Shown piece after piece: positions 36,146-45,571 of a stretch of DNA of 64,000 nt (the first letter of the stretch is position 1; each line of letters begins with the position of its first letter). The stretch spans positions 115,610 through 179,609 of the forward strand of contig VAWN01000023.1 in the NCBI GenBank assembly GCA_005885555.1, given 5' to 3'. Under the pieces are notes generated by a model, which worked only from the letters and a program-made list of their open reading frames with translations, searched no databases and was not told the origin of the DNA. This DNA is from Actinomycetota bacterium. Lineage in GTDB: Bacteria > Actinomycetota > Actinomycetes > Mycobacteriales > Micromonosporaceae. Both the position numbers and the translations under genes were made by a program.

Positions 36146-39100
36146 CCAACGGGAACGGCAGCGTCTCGCGGATCGTGCGGCCGGTCAGCAGCATCACCAG
36201 CCGGTCGATGCCCATGCCCATTCCGCCGGTCGGCGGCATCGCGTACTCCAGCGTGCGCAGGAAGTCCTCGTCCAGCTCCATCGCCTCCGGGTCGCCGCCG
36301 GCCGCGCGCAGCGACTGCGCGGTGAGCCGTTGCCGCTGTTCCACCGGGTCGATCAGCTCGGTGTAGGCGGTACCCAGCTCCATGCCGAACACCACGAGGT
36401 CCCACCGCTCGGCCACGCGCGGATCGGTGCGGTGCGCGCGGGTCAGCGGCGAAACCTCGGTGGGGAAGTCGGTGTAGAACGTCGGCGCGACCGTCCGGCC
36501 CTCGACGAGGTGCTCGTACATTTCCAGTACCAGCGCGCCGGGCCCCCAGTCGGGGTGCACCGGCACGCCGGCGCTTGCGGCGAGCTTGCGCAGCTCGTCC
36601 AGCGTCGAGTCGGGGGAGACCGCCGCGCCGAGCGCGTCGGAGACCGCGTCGTGCACGGTCACCGCGCGCCACGGCGCGGACAGGTCGAACCCGTCGCGCG
36701 CCACCGGTGCGCCGAACGCGGCGGTGGCCGCGGCGATGACGAGGTCGCGGGCCAGCGCGCGCATGTCGGTGTAGTCGGCGTAGGCCTGGTACGCCTCCAG
36801 CATGGTGAACTCGGGGTTGTGCGTGGCGTCGGCGCCCTCGTTGCGGAAGTCGCGGCCGAGTTCGAACACGTTCTCCACGCCGCCGACGGCCAGCCGCTTG
36901 AGGTACAGCTCCGGCGCGATGCGCAGGTACAGCGGGAGGTTGTAGGCGTTGATGTGGGTGTGGAACGGGCGCGCGTTGGCGCCGCCGTGCACCCGTTGCA
37001 GGATCGGCGTCTCGACTTCGAGGAAGCCGCGCTCGATGAGCGCGGTGCGCACCGCGTGCACCGCCGCCGACCGTACCCGCAGCATCTCCCGCGCGGCCGG
37101 GTTGACGATGAGGTCGAGGTGCCGCTGCCGCACCAGCGCCTCGCCGGACAGCCCGCGATGCTTGTCCGGTAAGGGATGCAGGCACTTCGCGGTCAGCGTC
37201 CAGGCGCTGGCGCGCACGCTGACCTCGCCGTGCTTCGTGGTGACCACCTCGCCGGTCACCCCGACGTGGTCGCCGATGTCCACTGTGGACCGCCAGCCGT
37301 CGAGCACGTCGGCGGTCAGCATCACCTGCACGTCGCCGGACCAGTCCCGCAGGGTGGCGAACCAGAGCCGGCCGTGGTCGCGCAGCAGCACGATCCGCCC
37401 GGCGACGGTGACCTCGGTGCCGGTCGCGGTGTCCGGCGGCAGCCCTGCGTGCGCCGCGCGGACCAGGCCGCAGCGGTGGGTGCGCGGAAAGGCCGGCGGG
37501 TACGGGTCGGTACCGGCGGCCCGCAGCGCGTCGAGCTTGGCCAGCCGCACACGGGTCTGCTCCGGCACGGCGGCGTCAACCGTCGGGGGAGGCGCCTGCG
37601 GCTCGTCGAGCAGCGGCGGCCGCTCCTCGACCGGTACCGGGGCCGCCCGGCGCAGCAGCTTGCGCAGGCTCGGTACCACGACGAAGCCCTCCGCGATCGC
37701 CGACGCGAGGCCCACCTTGGCCAGGTCGCGCAGGTCGTCGAAGCACAGGAACCGGGGTACCCACTCCGGCCGGTACTTGACGTTGGACCGGTACAGCGAC
37801 TCCAGCTGGAACCACCGGGACAGGAACAGCAGCAGCCATCGCCAGGAGCGCAGCACCGGCCCGGCCCCGATCCGGCCGCCCTCGGCGAACACCGCGCGGA
37901 ACACCGCGAAGTTCATCGAGATCCGGTCCACGCCCAGCTTCGGCGCGGCCTCGACAAGGCCGGCCGTCATGAACTCCATGAGCCCGTTCTCGCTGGACCG
38001 GTCGCGGCGCATCAGGTCCAGCGACAGGCCCGCGCGACCCCACGGTACGAACGACAGCAGCGCGGCCTCCTGCCCCTGCGGGTCGAGCGCCTCGACGAGC
38101 AGGCAGCGGCCGTCGGACGGGTCGCCGAGCCGGCCCAGCGCCATCGAGTACCCGCGCTCGGTCTCGGTGTCCCGCCACCGCGCGGCGAGACCGATGATGT
38201 GCTGCATCTCCTCGGGGGTGATGTCGGTGTGCCGCCGGATCCGCAGGGTGTACCCGGCCCGCTGCACCCGGTTGGCCGCCTGTCGTACCGGCCGCATGTC
38301 CCGACCGTCCAGATTGAACTGTCCAACGTGGACGATCGCCTCGTCGCCCAGCTCGATCACCCGCAGGCCGGCCCGCGCGTACGCGGTCGCACCCTGTTCA
38401 CCGGCGCCCATCACGGCCGGCGTCCAGGCGTACCGTTGCGCGTGCGCCAGCCACGCCGCGATCGCCGGTTCCCACGCCTCGGGCGGGCCGAGCGGGTCGC
38501 CGGAGGCGAGCGCCACCCCGGCCACCTCGCGGTAGGTCACCGCCGCCTTGCCGGTCGGCGAGAACACCACCGCCTTGTCCCGCCGGGTGGCGAAGTACCC
38601 CAGCGAGTCCTGGTCACCGGACTCCGCCAGCAGGGCCCGGATGTGCCGCTCGTCGTCCACCGACAGCGAGGCGATCGCCCGTTGCGAGCGGAACAGCACG
38701 TACAGCGTGGCGAACAGCGCGATCGCGCCGAGCAGGCCGAGCACGAGGTTGACCGGTCCGGGTGCCCGACCGGCCGGCTGGACGTTGAACGTGCCGCCCG
38801 CGATCACCTTGCCGGCCGCGTACCCGAGCCCCTCGATCCCGCGCGGTACCGTGCCCGGAAACGCCTCCAGCAGCGCCCAGCCGGCCAGGGTGAACAGCGC
38901 GAGCAGGCTCACCAGGGTCAGCAACGCCTTGGGTAGGCTGGCCCGCTGGGTGCGCGCGGAGAACTCGCCGGACGACAGCTTCAGCCCGACGAGCACGAGC
39001 GCCATGACCGCCGCGTGGACGCTGATGACGACGATCCCGACCGGATCGAGCTGCACGTCGATGTTCTTCGCGTCGAACAGCCGGGTGATCCCGAACAGCA

Positions 39101-39455
39101 CCAGGGCGGCGAGGTCGAGCAGCAGCCGTACCGCGACGTAGACGACCAGGAACCAGAAGGCCACCCGTTTGCGCCGGGCGACGCCGGCCGCCAGGATCGC
39201 CACGAAGGCCGCGTACCCGAGGTTGGCCGGCACCGGCAGCAGCAGGAGCGCGGCGATGTCGCGTACCGGTCCCATCCGCACCGACAGCGCACCGACCACC
39301 GCGCCGATCGCGGAGACCAGCGCGGTGCTGGTCAGGATCACGCTCAACACGGTCGGGATCCGGCGCGTCCAGCGCCGCCGCCGGGCCGGGGCCGGCCGGG
39401 CCGGAGAGATGTCCACAGTGGAGGGAGCCTGGTCCTGCACGATCGTCGTCGCCAT
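36132..39455 (-). CDS. lysX: Bifunctional lysylphosphatidylglycerol synthase/lysyl-tRNA synthetase LysX
   Basis: LysX charges tRNA with lysine and moves the lysine to phosphatidylglycerol, which lowers surface charge and protects against cationic peptides. The 1107-residue protein has an Arg-rich start, about six to seven membrane helices (roughly 33-265), a DUF2156 GNAT-like transferase domain (about 285-590), an OB-fold anticodon domain (about 655-760) and a class II lysyl-tRNA synthetase core ending in GGMGMGIDRLVMLLTG. The fusion is known from mycobacteria and relatives. Three TCCA-N3-TGGA elements lie inside (37279, 38322, 39412). The ribosome-binding site is weak. It is divergent from a MocR-type gene. 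Confidence 0.95.
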   Translation of the reverse strand: MATTIVQDQAPSTVDISPARPAPARRRRWTRRIPTVLSVILTSTALVSAIGAVVGALSVRMGPVRDIAALLLLPVPANLGYAAFVAILAAGVARRKRVAFWFLVVYVAVRLLLDLAALVLFGITRLFDAKNIDVQLDPVGIVVISVHAAVMALVLVGLKLSSGEFSARTQRASLPKALLTLVSLLALFTLAGWALLEAFPGTVPRGIEGLGYAAGKVIAGGTFNVQPAGRAPGPVNLVLGLLGAIALFATLYVLFRSQRAIASLSVDDERHIRALLAESGDQDSLGYFATRRDKAVVFSPTGKAAVTYREVAGVALASGDPLGPPEAWEPAIAAWLAHAQRYAWTPAVMGAGEQGATAYARAGLRVIELGDEAIVHVGQFNLDGRDMRPVRQAANRVQRAGYTLRIRRHTDITPEEMQHIIGLAARWRDTETERGYSMALGRLGDPSDGRCLLVEALDPQGQEAALLSFVPWGRAGLSLDLMRRDRSSENGLMEFMTAGLVEAAPKLGVDRISMNFAVFRAVFAEGGRIGAGPVLRSWRWLLLFLSRWFQLESLYRSNVKYRPEWVPRFLCFDDLRDLAKVGLASAIAEGFVVVPSLRKLLRRAAPVPVEERPPLLDEPQAPPPTVDAAVPEQTRVRLAKLDALRAAGTDPYPPAFPRTHRCGLVRAAHAGLPPDTATGTEVTVAGRIVLLRDHGRLWFATLRDWSGDVQVMLTADVLDGWRSTVDIGDHVGVTGEVVTTKHGEVSVRASAWTLTAKCLHPLPDKHRGLSGEALVRQRHLDLIVNPAAREMLRVRSAAVHAVRTALIERGFLEVETPILQRVHGGANARPFHTHINAYNLPLYLRIAPELYLKRLAVGGVENVFELGRDFRNEGADATHNPEFTMLEAYQAYADYTDMRALARDLVIAAATAAFGAPVARDGFDLSAPWRAVTVHDAVSDALGAAVSPDSTLDELRKLAASAGVPVHPDWGPGALVLEMYEHLVEGRTVAPTFYTDFPTEVSPLTRAHRTDPRVAERWDLVVFGMELGTAYTELIDPVEQRQRLTAQSLRAAGGDPEAMELDEDFLRTLEYAMPPTGGMGMGIDRLVMLLTGRTIRETLPFPLVKPR

Positions 39456-39574
39456 CGCACACCGCCGCCAAGTGAGTCGACAGCCTCACTGTCCTCCCTA
39501 TGCGACGGGAGCGGAAGCCCAGGCGGCCCGCGGCCACGCCGGTTGCGGATCGCCGTCACGAGTGCCACTCTGAA

Positions 39575-39603
39575 GGCCAATCGGAGACCTTGATAGGGCC
39601 AAT
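39575..39603 (+). promoter_or_regulatory. Direct repeats upstream of the MocR-type gene
   Basis: GGCCAAT occurs at 39575-39581 and 39597-39603, 22 bases apart start to start, about two helix turns. MocR-family regulators typically bind two direct repeats near their own promoter. The ribosome-binding site CAGGAG follows at 39607-39612. I infer an autoregulatory site that may also affect the divergent lysX. Confidence 0.5.
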
Positions 39604-39616
39604 TTCAGGAGTGGCT

Positions 39617-41062
39617 ATGACGACCGTCCTGCAAGGGCCGCAACTGGCCCGCCTGCTCGGACGGTGGCAGGGCGGCCGCAACGTGCCCGACTACGCGGCC
39701 CTCGCCGCCACCGTGCGCGGCCTGGTCAGCGACGGGCGGCTGCCGCTGGGGGTGCGGCTGCCGGCCGAACGGGAACTGGCCGTGGCACTGGGCATCAGCC
39801 GGACCACGGTCAGCGCGGCGTACCGGACGCTGCGCGAGACCGGTCACCTGACCAGCCGGCGCGGCGCCGGAAGCTGGACCACGATGCCCGGCGGCGCCCG
39901 GGTCGGCCACCACGGCCTGTGGGCCCTGGCGAGCGATGCCGACCTGCTCGACCTGGGCAGCGCCGCGCTGCCCGCGCCGCCCCAGCTCGCGGCCGCCGCG
40001 GCCGAGGCGCTCGACGACCTGCCGCGGTACCTGTCCGGGCCGGGTTACCTGCCCAGCGGCCTGGTCGAGCTGCGCGCCGCGGTCGCGCAACTGTTCGCCG
40101 CGCGCGGGCTGGCGACCGGCCCGGACCAGATCATGATCACGAGTGGCGTGCAGCATGCGCTGGACCTCGCGCTGCGCCTGCTGGTACCGGCCGGCCAGCC
40201 GGTACTGGTCGAGTCGCCGACCTATCCCAACGCGCTGGCCGCGATCGTCGGGCGCCGCGGCCGGGTACTGACCCACGGGCTGCTGCCCGAGTCCGGCTGG
40301 GATGCCGAGCTGCTGCTGGCCACCCTGCGGCAGAACCAGCCCCGGGTGGCCTACCTGGTACCCGAGTTCCAGAACCCGACCGGGCACCTGATGGCGCAGC
40401 CGCTGCGCGAGCGGCTGCCGCGGGCCGCGCACGTTTCCGGTACCGACCTGGTCGTCGACGAGTCCTTTGTGGACCTGACGCTCGACGAGACACCGCTGCC
40501 GCCGCCGGTCGCGTCGTTCGACCGGCACGCCCGGGTGCTGTCCATCGGCGGGATGAGCAAGCCGTTCTGGGGCGGCCTGCGGATCGGCTGGATCCGGGCG
40601 GCCGCGCCGTTGGTACAGCGGCTCGCCGCCCTGCGCATCGGCGTGGACATGGCCGGACCGGTACTCGATCAGCTGGTCGCCGCGCGGCTGCTGCGGTACC
40701 GCGACGCGGTGCTGGCGCAGCGCCGGCCGGAGTTGCGCGCGCAGCGTGACGCGCTCGTCAGCGCGCTCGCGACCGAGCTGCCCGAGTGGCGCTTGCGGGT
40801 ACCGGCCGGCGGGCTGAGCCTGTGGGTCGAACTGGACGCGCCGATCTCCGGTGCGCTGTCCCGGGCGGCGCAGTCGTACGGGGTACGGCTGGCGGCCGGC
40901 CCGCGGTTCGGCATGGACGGGACGATGGAGCGGTACCTGCGGCTGCCGTACACGCTGCCGGCCGGGCAGCTGACCGACGCGGTGAAGCGGATCGCCGCGG
41001 CGCGCGGCGACCTCGACCGCCCGGCCCGCCGCACCTGGGAGAGCCCGGCCCTGGTCGCCTGA
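39617..41062 (+). CDS. MocR-type GntR/aminotransferase regulator
   Basis: The 481-residue protein joins an N-terminal winged helix of GntR type (about 25-95, LPAERELAVALGISRTTVSAAYRTL in parts) to a class I aminotransferase-like domain. The PLP lysine is present in GGMSKPFWGG (Lys315). MocR regulators use PLP as a sensor, often for vitamin B6, GABA or taurine genes. No such gene is adjacent: lysX is divergent and a VOC protein convergent. ATG 39617 has CAGGAG 4 bases before it. The stop lies in a perfect 18-base tandem duplication. Confidence 0.88.
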   Translation: MTTVLQGPQLARLLGRWQGGRNVPDYAALAATVRGLVSDGRLPLGVRLPAERELAVALGISRTTVSAAYRTLRETGHLTSRRGAGSWTTMPGGARVGHHGLWALASDADLLDLGSAALPAPPQLAAAAAEALDDLPRYLSGPGYLPSGLVELRAAVAQLFAARGLATGPDQIMITSGVQHALDLALRLLVPAGQPVLVESPTYPNALAAIVGRRGRVLTHGLLPESGWDAELLLATLRQNQPRVAYLVPEFQNPTGHLMAQPLRERLPRAAHVSGTDLVVDESFVDLTLDETPLPPPVASFDRHARVLSIGGMSKPFWGGLRIGWIRAAAPLVQRLAALRIGVDMAGPVLDQLVAARLLRYRDAVLAQRRPELRAQRDALVSALATELPEWRLRVPAGGLSLWVELDAPISGALSRAAQSYGVRLAAGPRFGMDGTMERYLRLPYTLPAGQLTDAVKRIAAARGDLDRPARRTWESPALVA

Positions 41063-41088
41063 GCTGCGGCGGTCGCCTGAGCTGCGGC
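41053..41088 (+). repeat. Tandem duplication over the MocR-type stop codon
   Basis: The 18-base unit GGTCGCCTGAGCTGCGGC occurs twice, head to tail, at 41053-41070 and 41071-41088. The first copy holds the real TGA (41060-41062). This is the third case of a duplicated gene end in the window. Confidence 0.88.
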
Positions 41089-41121
41089 CGCGCGGCTCAT
41101 CACCGGCCCGGGTGCGGTGCG

Positions 41122-41158
41122 ACCGGGCGGCCGTCGGGCAGCAGTACCGGCCGCCGGT
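41122..41158. terminator. Stem-loop between convergent genes
   Basis: ACCGGGCGGCCG (41122-41133) pairs with CGGCCGCCGGT (41148-41158) with one bulged base. It lies between the MocR-type gene and the convergent VOC gene, so it may serve both strands. There is no T-run. Confidence 0.4.
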
Positions 41159-41175
41159 TGGCGCCCCCGATCGGC

Positions 41176-41943
41176 TCAGATGGAGAAGTCGGGGTTGTTC
41201 CTGATGATGCTGAAGATGCCGCCCTGCGGGTCGGTGAGGATCGCGAAGCGGCCGGGCGGTGCGTCCTCGGGCCCCATGACCGGCGTCGCGCCGAGCTCGA
41301 CCGCCTTGGCGTGTACCGCGTCGCAGTCGTCCACCGCGAAGTAGACCGACCACTGTGTCGGCATCCCCGCCGGGTCCACCTGCATCCCGCCGGCCACCGC
41401 GCGGTCGTCGACCTCGAACAGCGTGTAGGTCATGCCTTCGCCCATCGACACGTCCCGGATGGTCACGCCCAGGACCGCCGGGTAGAACGCCTTGGCCGCC
41501 GCCATGTCGGTGGTCGTCAGCTCGTTCCAGGTCAGGCAGCCCGGCTCGTTGACCAGCTCGGCGCCGAGGTGCTTGCCGGCCTGCCACACGGCGAAGAACA
41601 CCCCGGTCGGGTCGGTGCACACGGCCATGCGGCCCTGGTCCATGACGTCCATCGGGGCCATCACCACCTGGCCGCCGTTGGCCTGGACCTTGCTCGCCAC
41701 GTCGTCGGCGTCGTCGGTGGCGAAGTAGGTCGCCCAGGAGGTACCGCGGCTCGGGTCGGTCGCCGGACCGACCCCGGCGACCTGCCTGCCGTTCTTCCGG
41801 AAGATTCCGTAGCCGCCGGCCTCCGGACCCAGATCGTCCACGGTCCAGCCGAACAGGCTGCCGTAGAACCCGGTCGCGCCGGGCACGTCGGTGCTACCGA
41901 GGTCGACCCAGTTGGGAGTCCCCGGTGCGTAGATCTGTGTCAT
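41176..41943 (-). CDS. Two-domain VOC (glyoxalase/bleomycin-resistance) protein
   Basis: The 255-residue protein contains two VOC domains, about 8-125 and 135-255. Each has the typical PGATGFYGSLFGW or MAAAKAFYPAVLG helix and a closing CTDPTGVFFAVWQ or LTDPQGGIFSIIR strand. Such two-domain proteins in actinobacteria often act in antibiotic or toxin resistance, but the substrate is unknown. ATG 41943 is probably leaderless. It lies upstream of nothing on its strand except the fadD-like gene, which ends 41968 on the other side. Confidence 0.85.
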   Translation of the reverse strand: MTQIYAPGTPNWVDLGSTDVPGATGFYGSLFGWTVDDLGPEAGGYGIFRKNGRQVAGVGPATDPSRGTSWATYFATDDADDVASKVQANGGQVVMAPMDVMDQGRMAVCTDPTGVFFAVWQAGKHLGAELVNEPGCLTWNELTTTDMAAAKAFYPAVLGVTIRDVSMGEGMTYTLFEVDDRAVAGGMQVDPAGMPTQWSVYFAVDDCDAVHAKAVELGATPVMGPEDAPPGRFAILTDPQGGIFSIIRNNPDFSI

Positions 41944-41949
41944 ACCGTC

Positions 41950-41955
41950 ATCCTA
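41950..41955 (-). promoter_or_regulatory. -10 element of the VOC gene promoter
   Basis: On the minus strand TAGGAT stands 6 bases before ATG 41943. The box lies in the 24-base gap after the acyl-CoA synthetase stop, so the VOC gene can be transcribed on its own. Confidence 0.5.
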
Positions 41956-41967
41956 GGCTCGCCGGTA

Positions 41968-43761
41968 CTACAGCTGGGCCACGGTACCGGCGTAGAGTTC
42001 CTCGATCTGCGGGGCGAACGACTTCTCCACGATCCGCCGCTTGATCTTCATTGACGGGGTCAGCTCACCGTCCTCAATGGACAGATCGCGCGGCAGGATG
42101 GTGAACCTCTTGACCGTCTCCCAGCGGTTGAGCCGGCTGTTGAGCTCCTTGACGTACCCCTCGACAAGCTCGTGCGTTTCCGGTGCCGTGGCGATCTCCG
42201 CGTACGACCGGCCGGAGAGCGGCCCGCCGGCCGCCCACTTGGCGATCGCGTCCGGGTCCAGCGTGACGAGCATCGTGCAGTAGTTGCGCGCCTGCCCGAT
42301 GACGAGCACCTGCGAGGTGTACGGGCAGATCGACCGGAACAGCCCCTCGATGTGCGTCGGCGAGACGTACTTGCCGCCCGAGGTCTTGATGAGGTCCTTC
42401 TTCCGGTCGGTGATCCGCAGGTACCCGTCGGCGTCCAGCTCACCGATGTCGCCGGTGCGGAAGAACCCGTCCTCGGTGAACACCTCGGCGGTCTGGTCGG
42501 GCAGGTTGTGGTACCCGCGCATGACCGGCGCGCCGCGCAGCAGGATCTCGCCGTCGGTGTCGATCCGGCACTGCAGGTCGCCCAGCGGCTGCCCGACGGT
42601 GCCCACCTTGAGCCGGCCCGGCCGGTTGACGAAGTTGCCGGCGCTGGACTCGGACAGCCCGTACCCCTCCATCAGCGGCAGCCGTGCCGCGGCGAAGAAC
42701 AGCGCGATGTCCTTGGACAGCGGGGCGGCACCAGAGCACAGGATGCGGATGTTGCCGCCGAGCCGGGCCCGCAGCTTGGTGAACACCAGCCGGTCGGCGA
42801 CCGCCCGCTGGGCCGCGAGGGTCGGCGGCACGCGCTGCCCGCCCAGCTCCAGCTCCACCGCGCGCTTTCCGGCGCGCACCGCCCAGTTGAAGATCTTCGC
42901 CTTGGTGCCGCCGTCCGCGGTGGCCGTGCTGACCACCACGTTGTAGATCTTCTCGTAGATCCGCGGCGGCGCGGCCATCAGCGACGGGCGCACCTGGCCC
43001 AGCTTCTCCACGAGCTTGTCCACCCGGCCGTCCACGTAGGTCTGCACCGCGCCGTGGGTCAGCCCGCACACCAGCGCCTTGCCGAACGAGTGGGCCAGCG
43101 GCAGCCACAGGTAGTGCAGGTCGCTGTCCTGCAGCAGGCCGGGCTCGCACTGCGCGACACCCTCCCAGCACCAGCCGGCGTGGGTCAGCTCGACGCCCTT
43201 GGGGCGCCCGGTGGTACCCGACGTGTAGATCAACGTGGCCAGCTGGTCCGGCCCGACCGTGTCGATGACCCGGTCGACGAGCCCGGGATCCTTCTGCAGC
43301 GCGGCCGCCCCGAGGCGTTCGAGTTCGGCGAGCGTCAGGTCGCCGTCGCCGTCGATCACCACGACGTGCGCGAGGTCGGCCTCGGCGACCTTCGCCGCCT
43401 GGGCGGCGTTCTCCGCGATGAGCACCTTCGAACCGGAGTCGCGCACGATGAACACGGCCTCGTCCGGCTCGGTGGTCGGGTAGATCGCCGTGGTGGCCGC
43501 GCCGGCGCAGTTGATGCCGAAGTCGGCCAGGATCCATTCGACGCGGGTACCGCACAGGATCGCCACCCGGTCTCCGGGCGCCACGCCGAGCCCGATCAGG
43601 CCGGCCGCGATCGCGGTGACCCGCTTGTCCGCCTGTGTCCAGGTCAGCCAGGCGATGCCCTCGTCGGGGGTGGGGTGGCCGAGCGCGTCCCGGTCCGGCG
43701 TGGCGGCTACGCGCCGACGGAACATGTCGGGGATGGAACGGTACGGGACGTCGAGCGCCAT
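41968..43761 (-). CDS. Long-chain acyl-CoA synthetase (FadD15-like)
   Basis: The 597-residue enzyme activates fatty acids with ATP and CoA. The AMP-binding motif TLIYTSGTTGRPKG lies at about 176-189; later motifs are YGLSESSAGN, YHNLPDQTAEVF and TDRKKDLIKTSGGKYVSP. The length and the last motif match the FadD15 type, involved in triacylglycerol or membrane lipid supply. ATG 43761 has GAGGAGG about 7 bases upstream. The VOC gene follows after 24 bases. Confidence 0.9.
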   Translation of the reverse strand: MALDVPYRSIPDMFRRRVAATPDRDALGHPTPDEGIAWLTWTQADKRVTAIAAGLIGLGVAPGDRVAILCGTRVEWILADFGINCAGAATTAIYPTTEPDEAVFIVRDSGSKVLIAENAAQAAKVAEADLAHVVVIDGDGDLTLAELERLGAAALQKDPGLVDRVIDTVGPDQLATLIYTSGTTGRPKGVELTHAGWCWEGVAQCEPGLLQDSDLHYLWLPLAHSFGKALVCGLTHGAVQTYVDGRVDKLVEKLGQVRPSLMAAPPRIYEKIYNVVVSTATADGGTKAKIFNWAVRAGKRAVELELGGQRVPPTLAAQRAVADRLVFTKLRARLGGNIRILCSGAAPLSKDIALFFAAARLPLMEGYGLSESSAGNFVNRPGRLKVGTVGQPLGDLQCRIDTDGEILLRGAPVMRGYHNLPDQTAEVFTEDGFFRTGDIGELDADGYLRITDRKKDLIKTSGGKYVSPTHIEGLFRSICPYTSQVLVIGQARNYCTMLVTLDPDAIAKWAAGGPLSGRSYAEIATAPETHELVEGYVKELNSRLNRWETVKRFTILPRDLSIEDGELTPSMKIKRRIVEKSFAPQIEELYAGTVAQL

Positions 43762-43812
43762 CGGTCGCCTCCTCGTGGGGTTACCGAAGAGTAGCGCGAC
43801 CGCGGCGGGCCG

Positions 43813-44649
43813 TCAGCTTGTCACGTCGCGGCCGGCGAACCGGGCCCAGGCCGCCGCGCCGAAGATCAGGATGTACGCCGTGGCCGACCACAGCCCGGGT
43901 ACCACCTGGTCGTAGGAGACCGGGTCGCGCAGCAGGTCGGTGTACGCCAGCCAGTAGTGCGTCGGCAGGTACCGGTGGATGACCGCCAGTTGCGGGATCG
44001 CGTCGAGGATCTCGCTGCCCACGGTGAGCACCAGCGTCGCGATGGTGGCCCCGATCGGCTGCTCGGTCAGCGTGGACACGAACATGCCGATCGCGCCCAT
44101 CGCGGTCAGGCACACCGTCAGGTACCCGCAGACCAGCACCAGCCGCCCCACGCCGGCCCAGAACGGCAGCGTGGTACCGGACAAGGTGACCAGCGGGCCG
44201 CCGCCGAACACGGCCAGCCCGAGCAGCGCGCCGACCCCGGCCACCAGCAGCGTGGCGGCCAGCGCGAACACCGCGATCGCGGCGAACTTGACGACCAGCA
44301 GCCGGACCCGGTCGACGGGTACCGCCAGCAGGTACCGCAGCGTGCCCAGGTTGGCCTCGCCGGCGATCGAGTCGGCGGAGATCGACGCCACCGCCACGGG
44401 CAGGAACAGCGGCAGCTCCAGGGTCAATGCGGCCAGGGCGGCGAACACGCCGTTCTGGGTGATCTGGTTGACGAAGTCCGGTCCCCCGCCGCCGCCCGGC
44501 GGGGACACCTTGACCGCGATGATCAACAGGACCGGTACCGCGGCCAGCACCGCCATGCCGACCCAGTTGCGCCGCCGGCCGAAGATCAGCCACAGCTCCG
44601 ACCGGAAGAACCGGGTCGACGGCCGCGCCCGCAGCTCAACCGCTGACAT
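43813..44649 (-). CDS. ABC-2 type transporter permease
   Basis: The 278-residue protein has six hydrophobic helices and an N-terminal cytoplasmic stretch ending in WLIFGRRRNWVGMAVLAAVP (shown as its last 20 residues). It fits the ABC-2 permease pattern. The start overlaps the ATPase end by 14 bases. It is the last gene of the LolA-like-ATPase-permease operon. Substrate unknown; an extracytoplasmic lipid or peptide is a guess from the LolA-like partner. Confidence 0.85.
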   Translation of the reverse strand: MSAVELRARPSTRFFRSELWLIFGRRRNWVGMAVLAAVPVLLIIAVKVSPPGGGGGPDFVNQITQNGVFAALAALTLELPLFLPVAVASISADSIAGEANLGTLRYLLAVPVDRVRLLVVKFAAIAVFALAATLLVAGVGALLGLAVFGGGPLVTLSGTTLPFWAGVGRLVLVCGYLTVCLTAMGAIGMFVSTLTEQPIGATIATLVLTVGSEILDAIPQLAVIHRYLPTHYWLAYTDLLRDPVSYDQVVPGLWSATAYILIFGAAAWARFAGRDVTS

Positions 44650-45571
44650 CGAAGCCCTCCCCGGTCAGCTGCACGAACATCTCCTCCAGGTCGGCCGACC
44701 GCACCTGGAACCCGCGCACCGGCACGTCGGCGTGCACCAGCGCGGCGACCACCTTCTCCGGTACCACGCCGCCGAGCACCCCGGTGGCCGTCTCCCCGAC
44801 GGTGACCACCTCGGTCAGCCCCAGTTCGGTCAGCACCCGGGCGGCACCGGCGGCGTCGGCCGAGCGCACCTCGACCGACGGAGCGGTCCGCGCCCGCAAT
44901 TCGGCCAGCGGCCCCTGCGCGACCAGCCGGCCCAGGTGCATCACGCCGACGTGCGAGCAGATCTGCTCGACCTCGGACAGCAGGTGGGTGGAGAGCACCA
45001 CCGTGGTACCCGTCGCCGACAGCGCGCTCAGCAGGCTGCGCACCTCGCGGGTACCCTGCGGGTCCAGGCCGTTGGTCGGCTCGTCGAGGATCAACAGGTC
45101 ACGCGGGCGCAGCAGGGCCGCGGCGATGGCCAGCCGCTGCCGCATCCCCAGCGAGTAGTGCCGGTACCGCTTGCGCCGCGCGGCCAGCAGCCCGACCCGG
45201 TCGAGGGCGGCGTCGATGCGGGCACCGGCCGAGCGCGGCTCGACGGTACGGTCGGCGGCGTCGAGCCGGCGCAGGTTGTCCAGCCCGGACAGGTACGGGT
45301 GGAACGCCGGCCCTTCGACCAGTGCGCCGACCCGGGGCAGCACCCGGGCCGCCGCGCCCGGCATCGCCGACCCGAGCAGCCGATGGGTACCGGCGGTCGG
45401 CCGGACCAGCCCGAGCAGCAGCCGGATCGTCGTGGTCTTGCCGGAACCGTTCGGCCCGAGGAACCCGTATACGCTGCCGTACGGTACGGCCAGGTCGACG
45501 GTGTTGACCGCGACCTGGCCGGACCGGAACCGCTTCGTCAGTCCTGTCGAGACGACCGCGAGGTCGGTCAC
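44636..45571 (-). CDS. ABC transporter ATP-binding protein
   Basis: The 311-residue ATPase has Walker A GPNGSGKTTT (39-48), a signature region YSLGMRQRLAIAAALL and Walker B LLILDEPTNGLDP. A C-terminal extension of about 95 residues (from about 215) resembles that of drug and lipid exporters. GTG 45571 shares four bases with the end of the LolA-like gene. Together with the permease it forms an exporter. Confidence 0.9.
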   Translation of the reverse strand: MTDLAVVSTGLTKRFRSGQVAVNTVDLAVPYGSVYGFLGPNGSGKTTTIRLLLGLVRPTAGTHRLLGSAMPGAAARVLPRVGALVEGPAFHPYLSGLDNLRRLDAADRTVEPRSAGARIDAALDRVGLLAARRKRYRHYSLGMRQRLAIAAALLRPRDLLILDEPTNGLDPQGTREVRSLLSALSATGTTVVLSTHLLSEVEQICSHVGVMHLGRLVAQGPLAELRARTAPSVEVRSADAAGAARVLTELGLTEVVTVGETATGVLGGVVPEKVVAALVHADVPVRGFQVRSADLEEMFVQLTGEGFDVSG

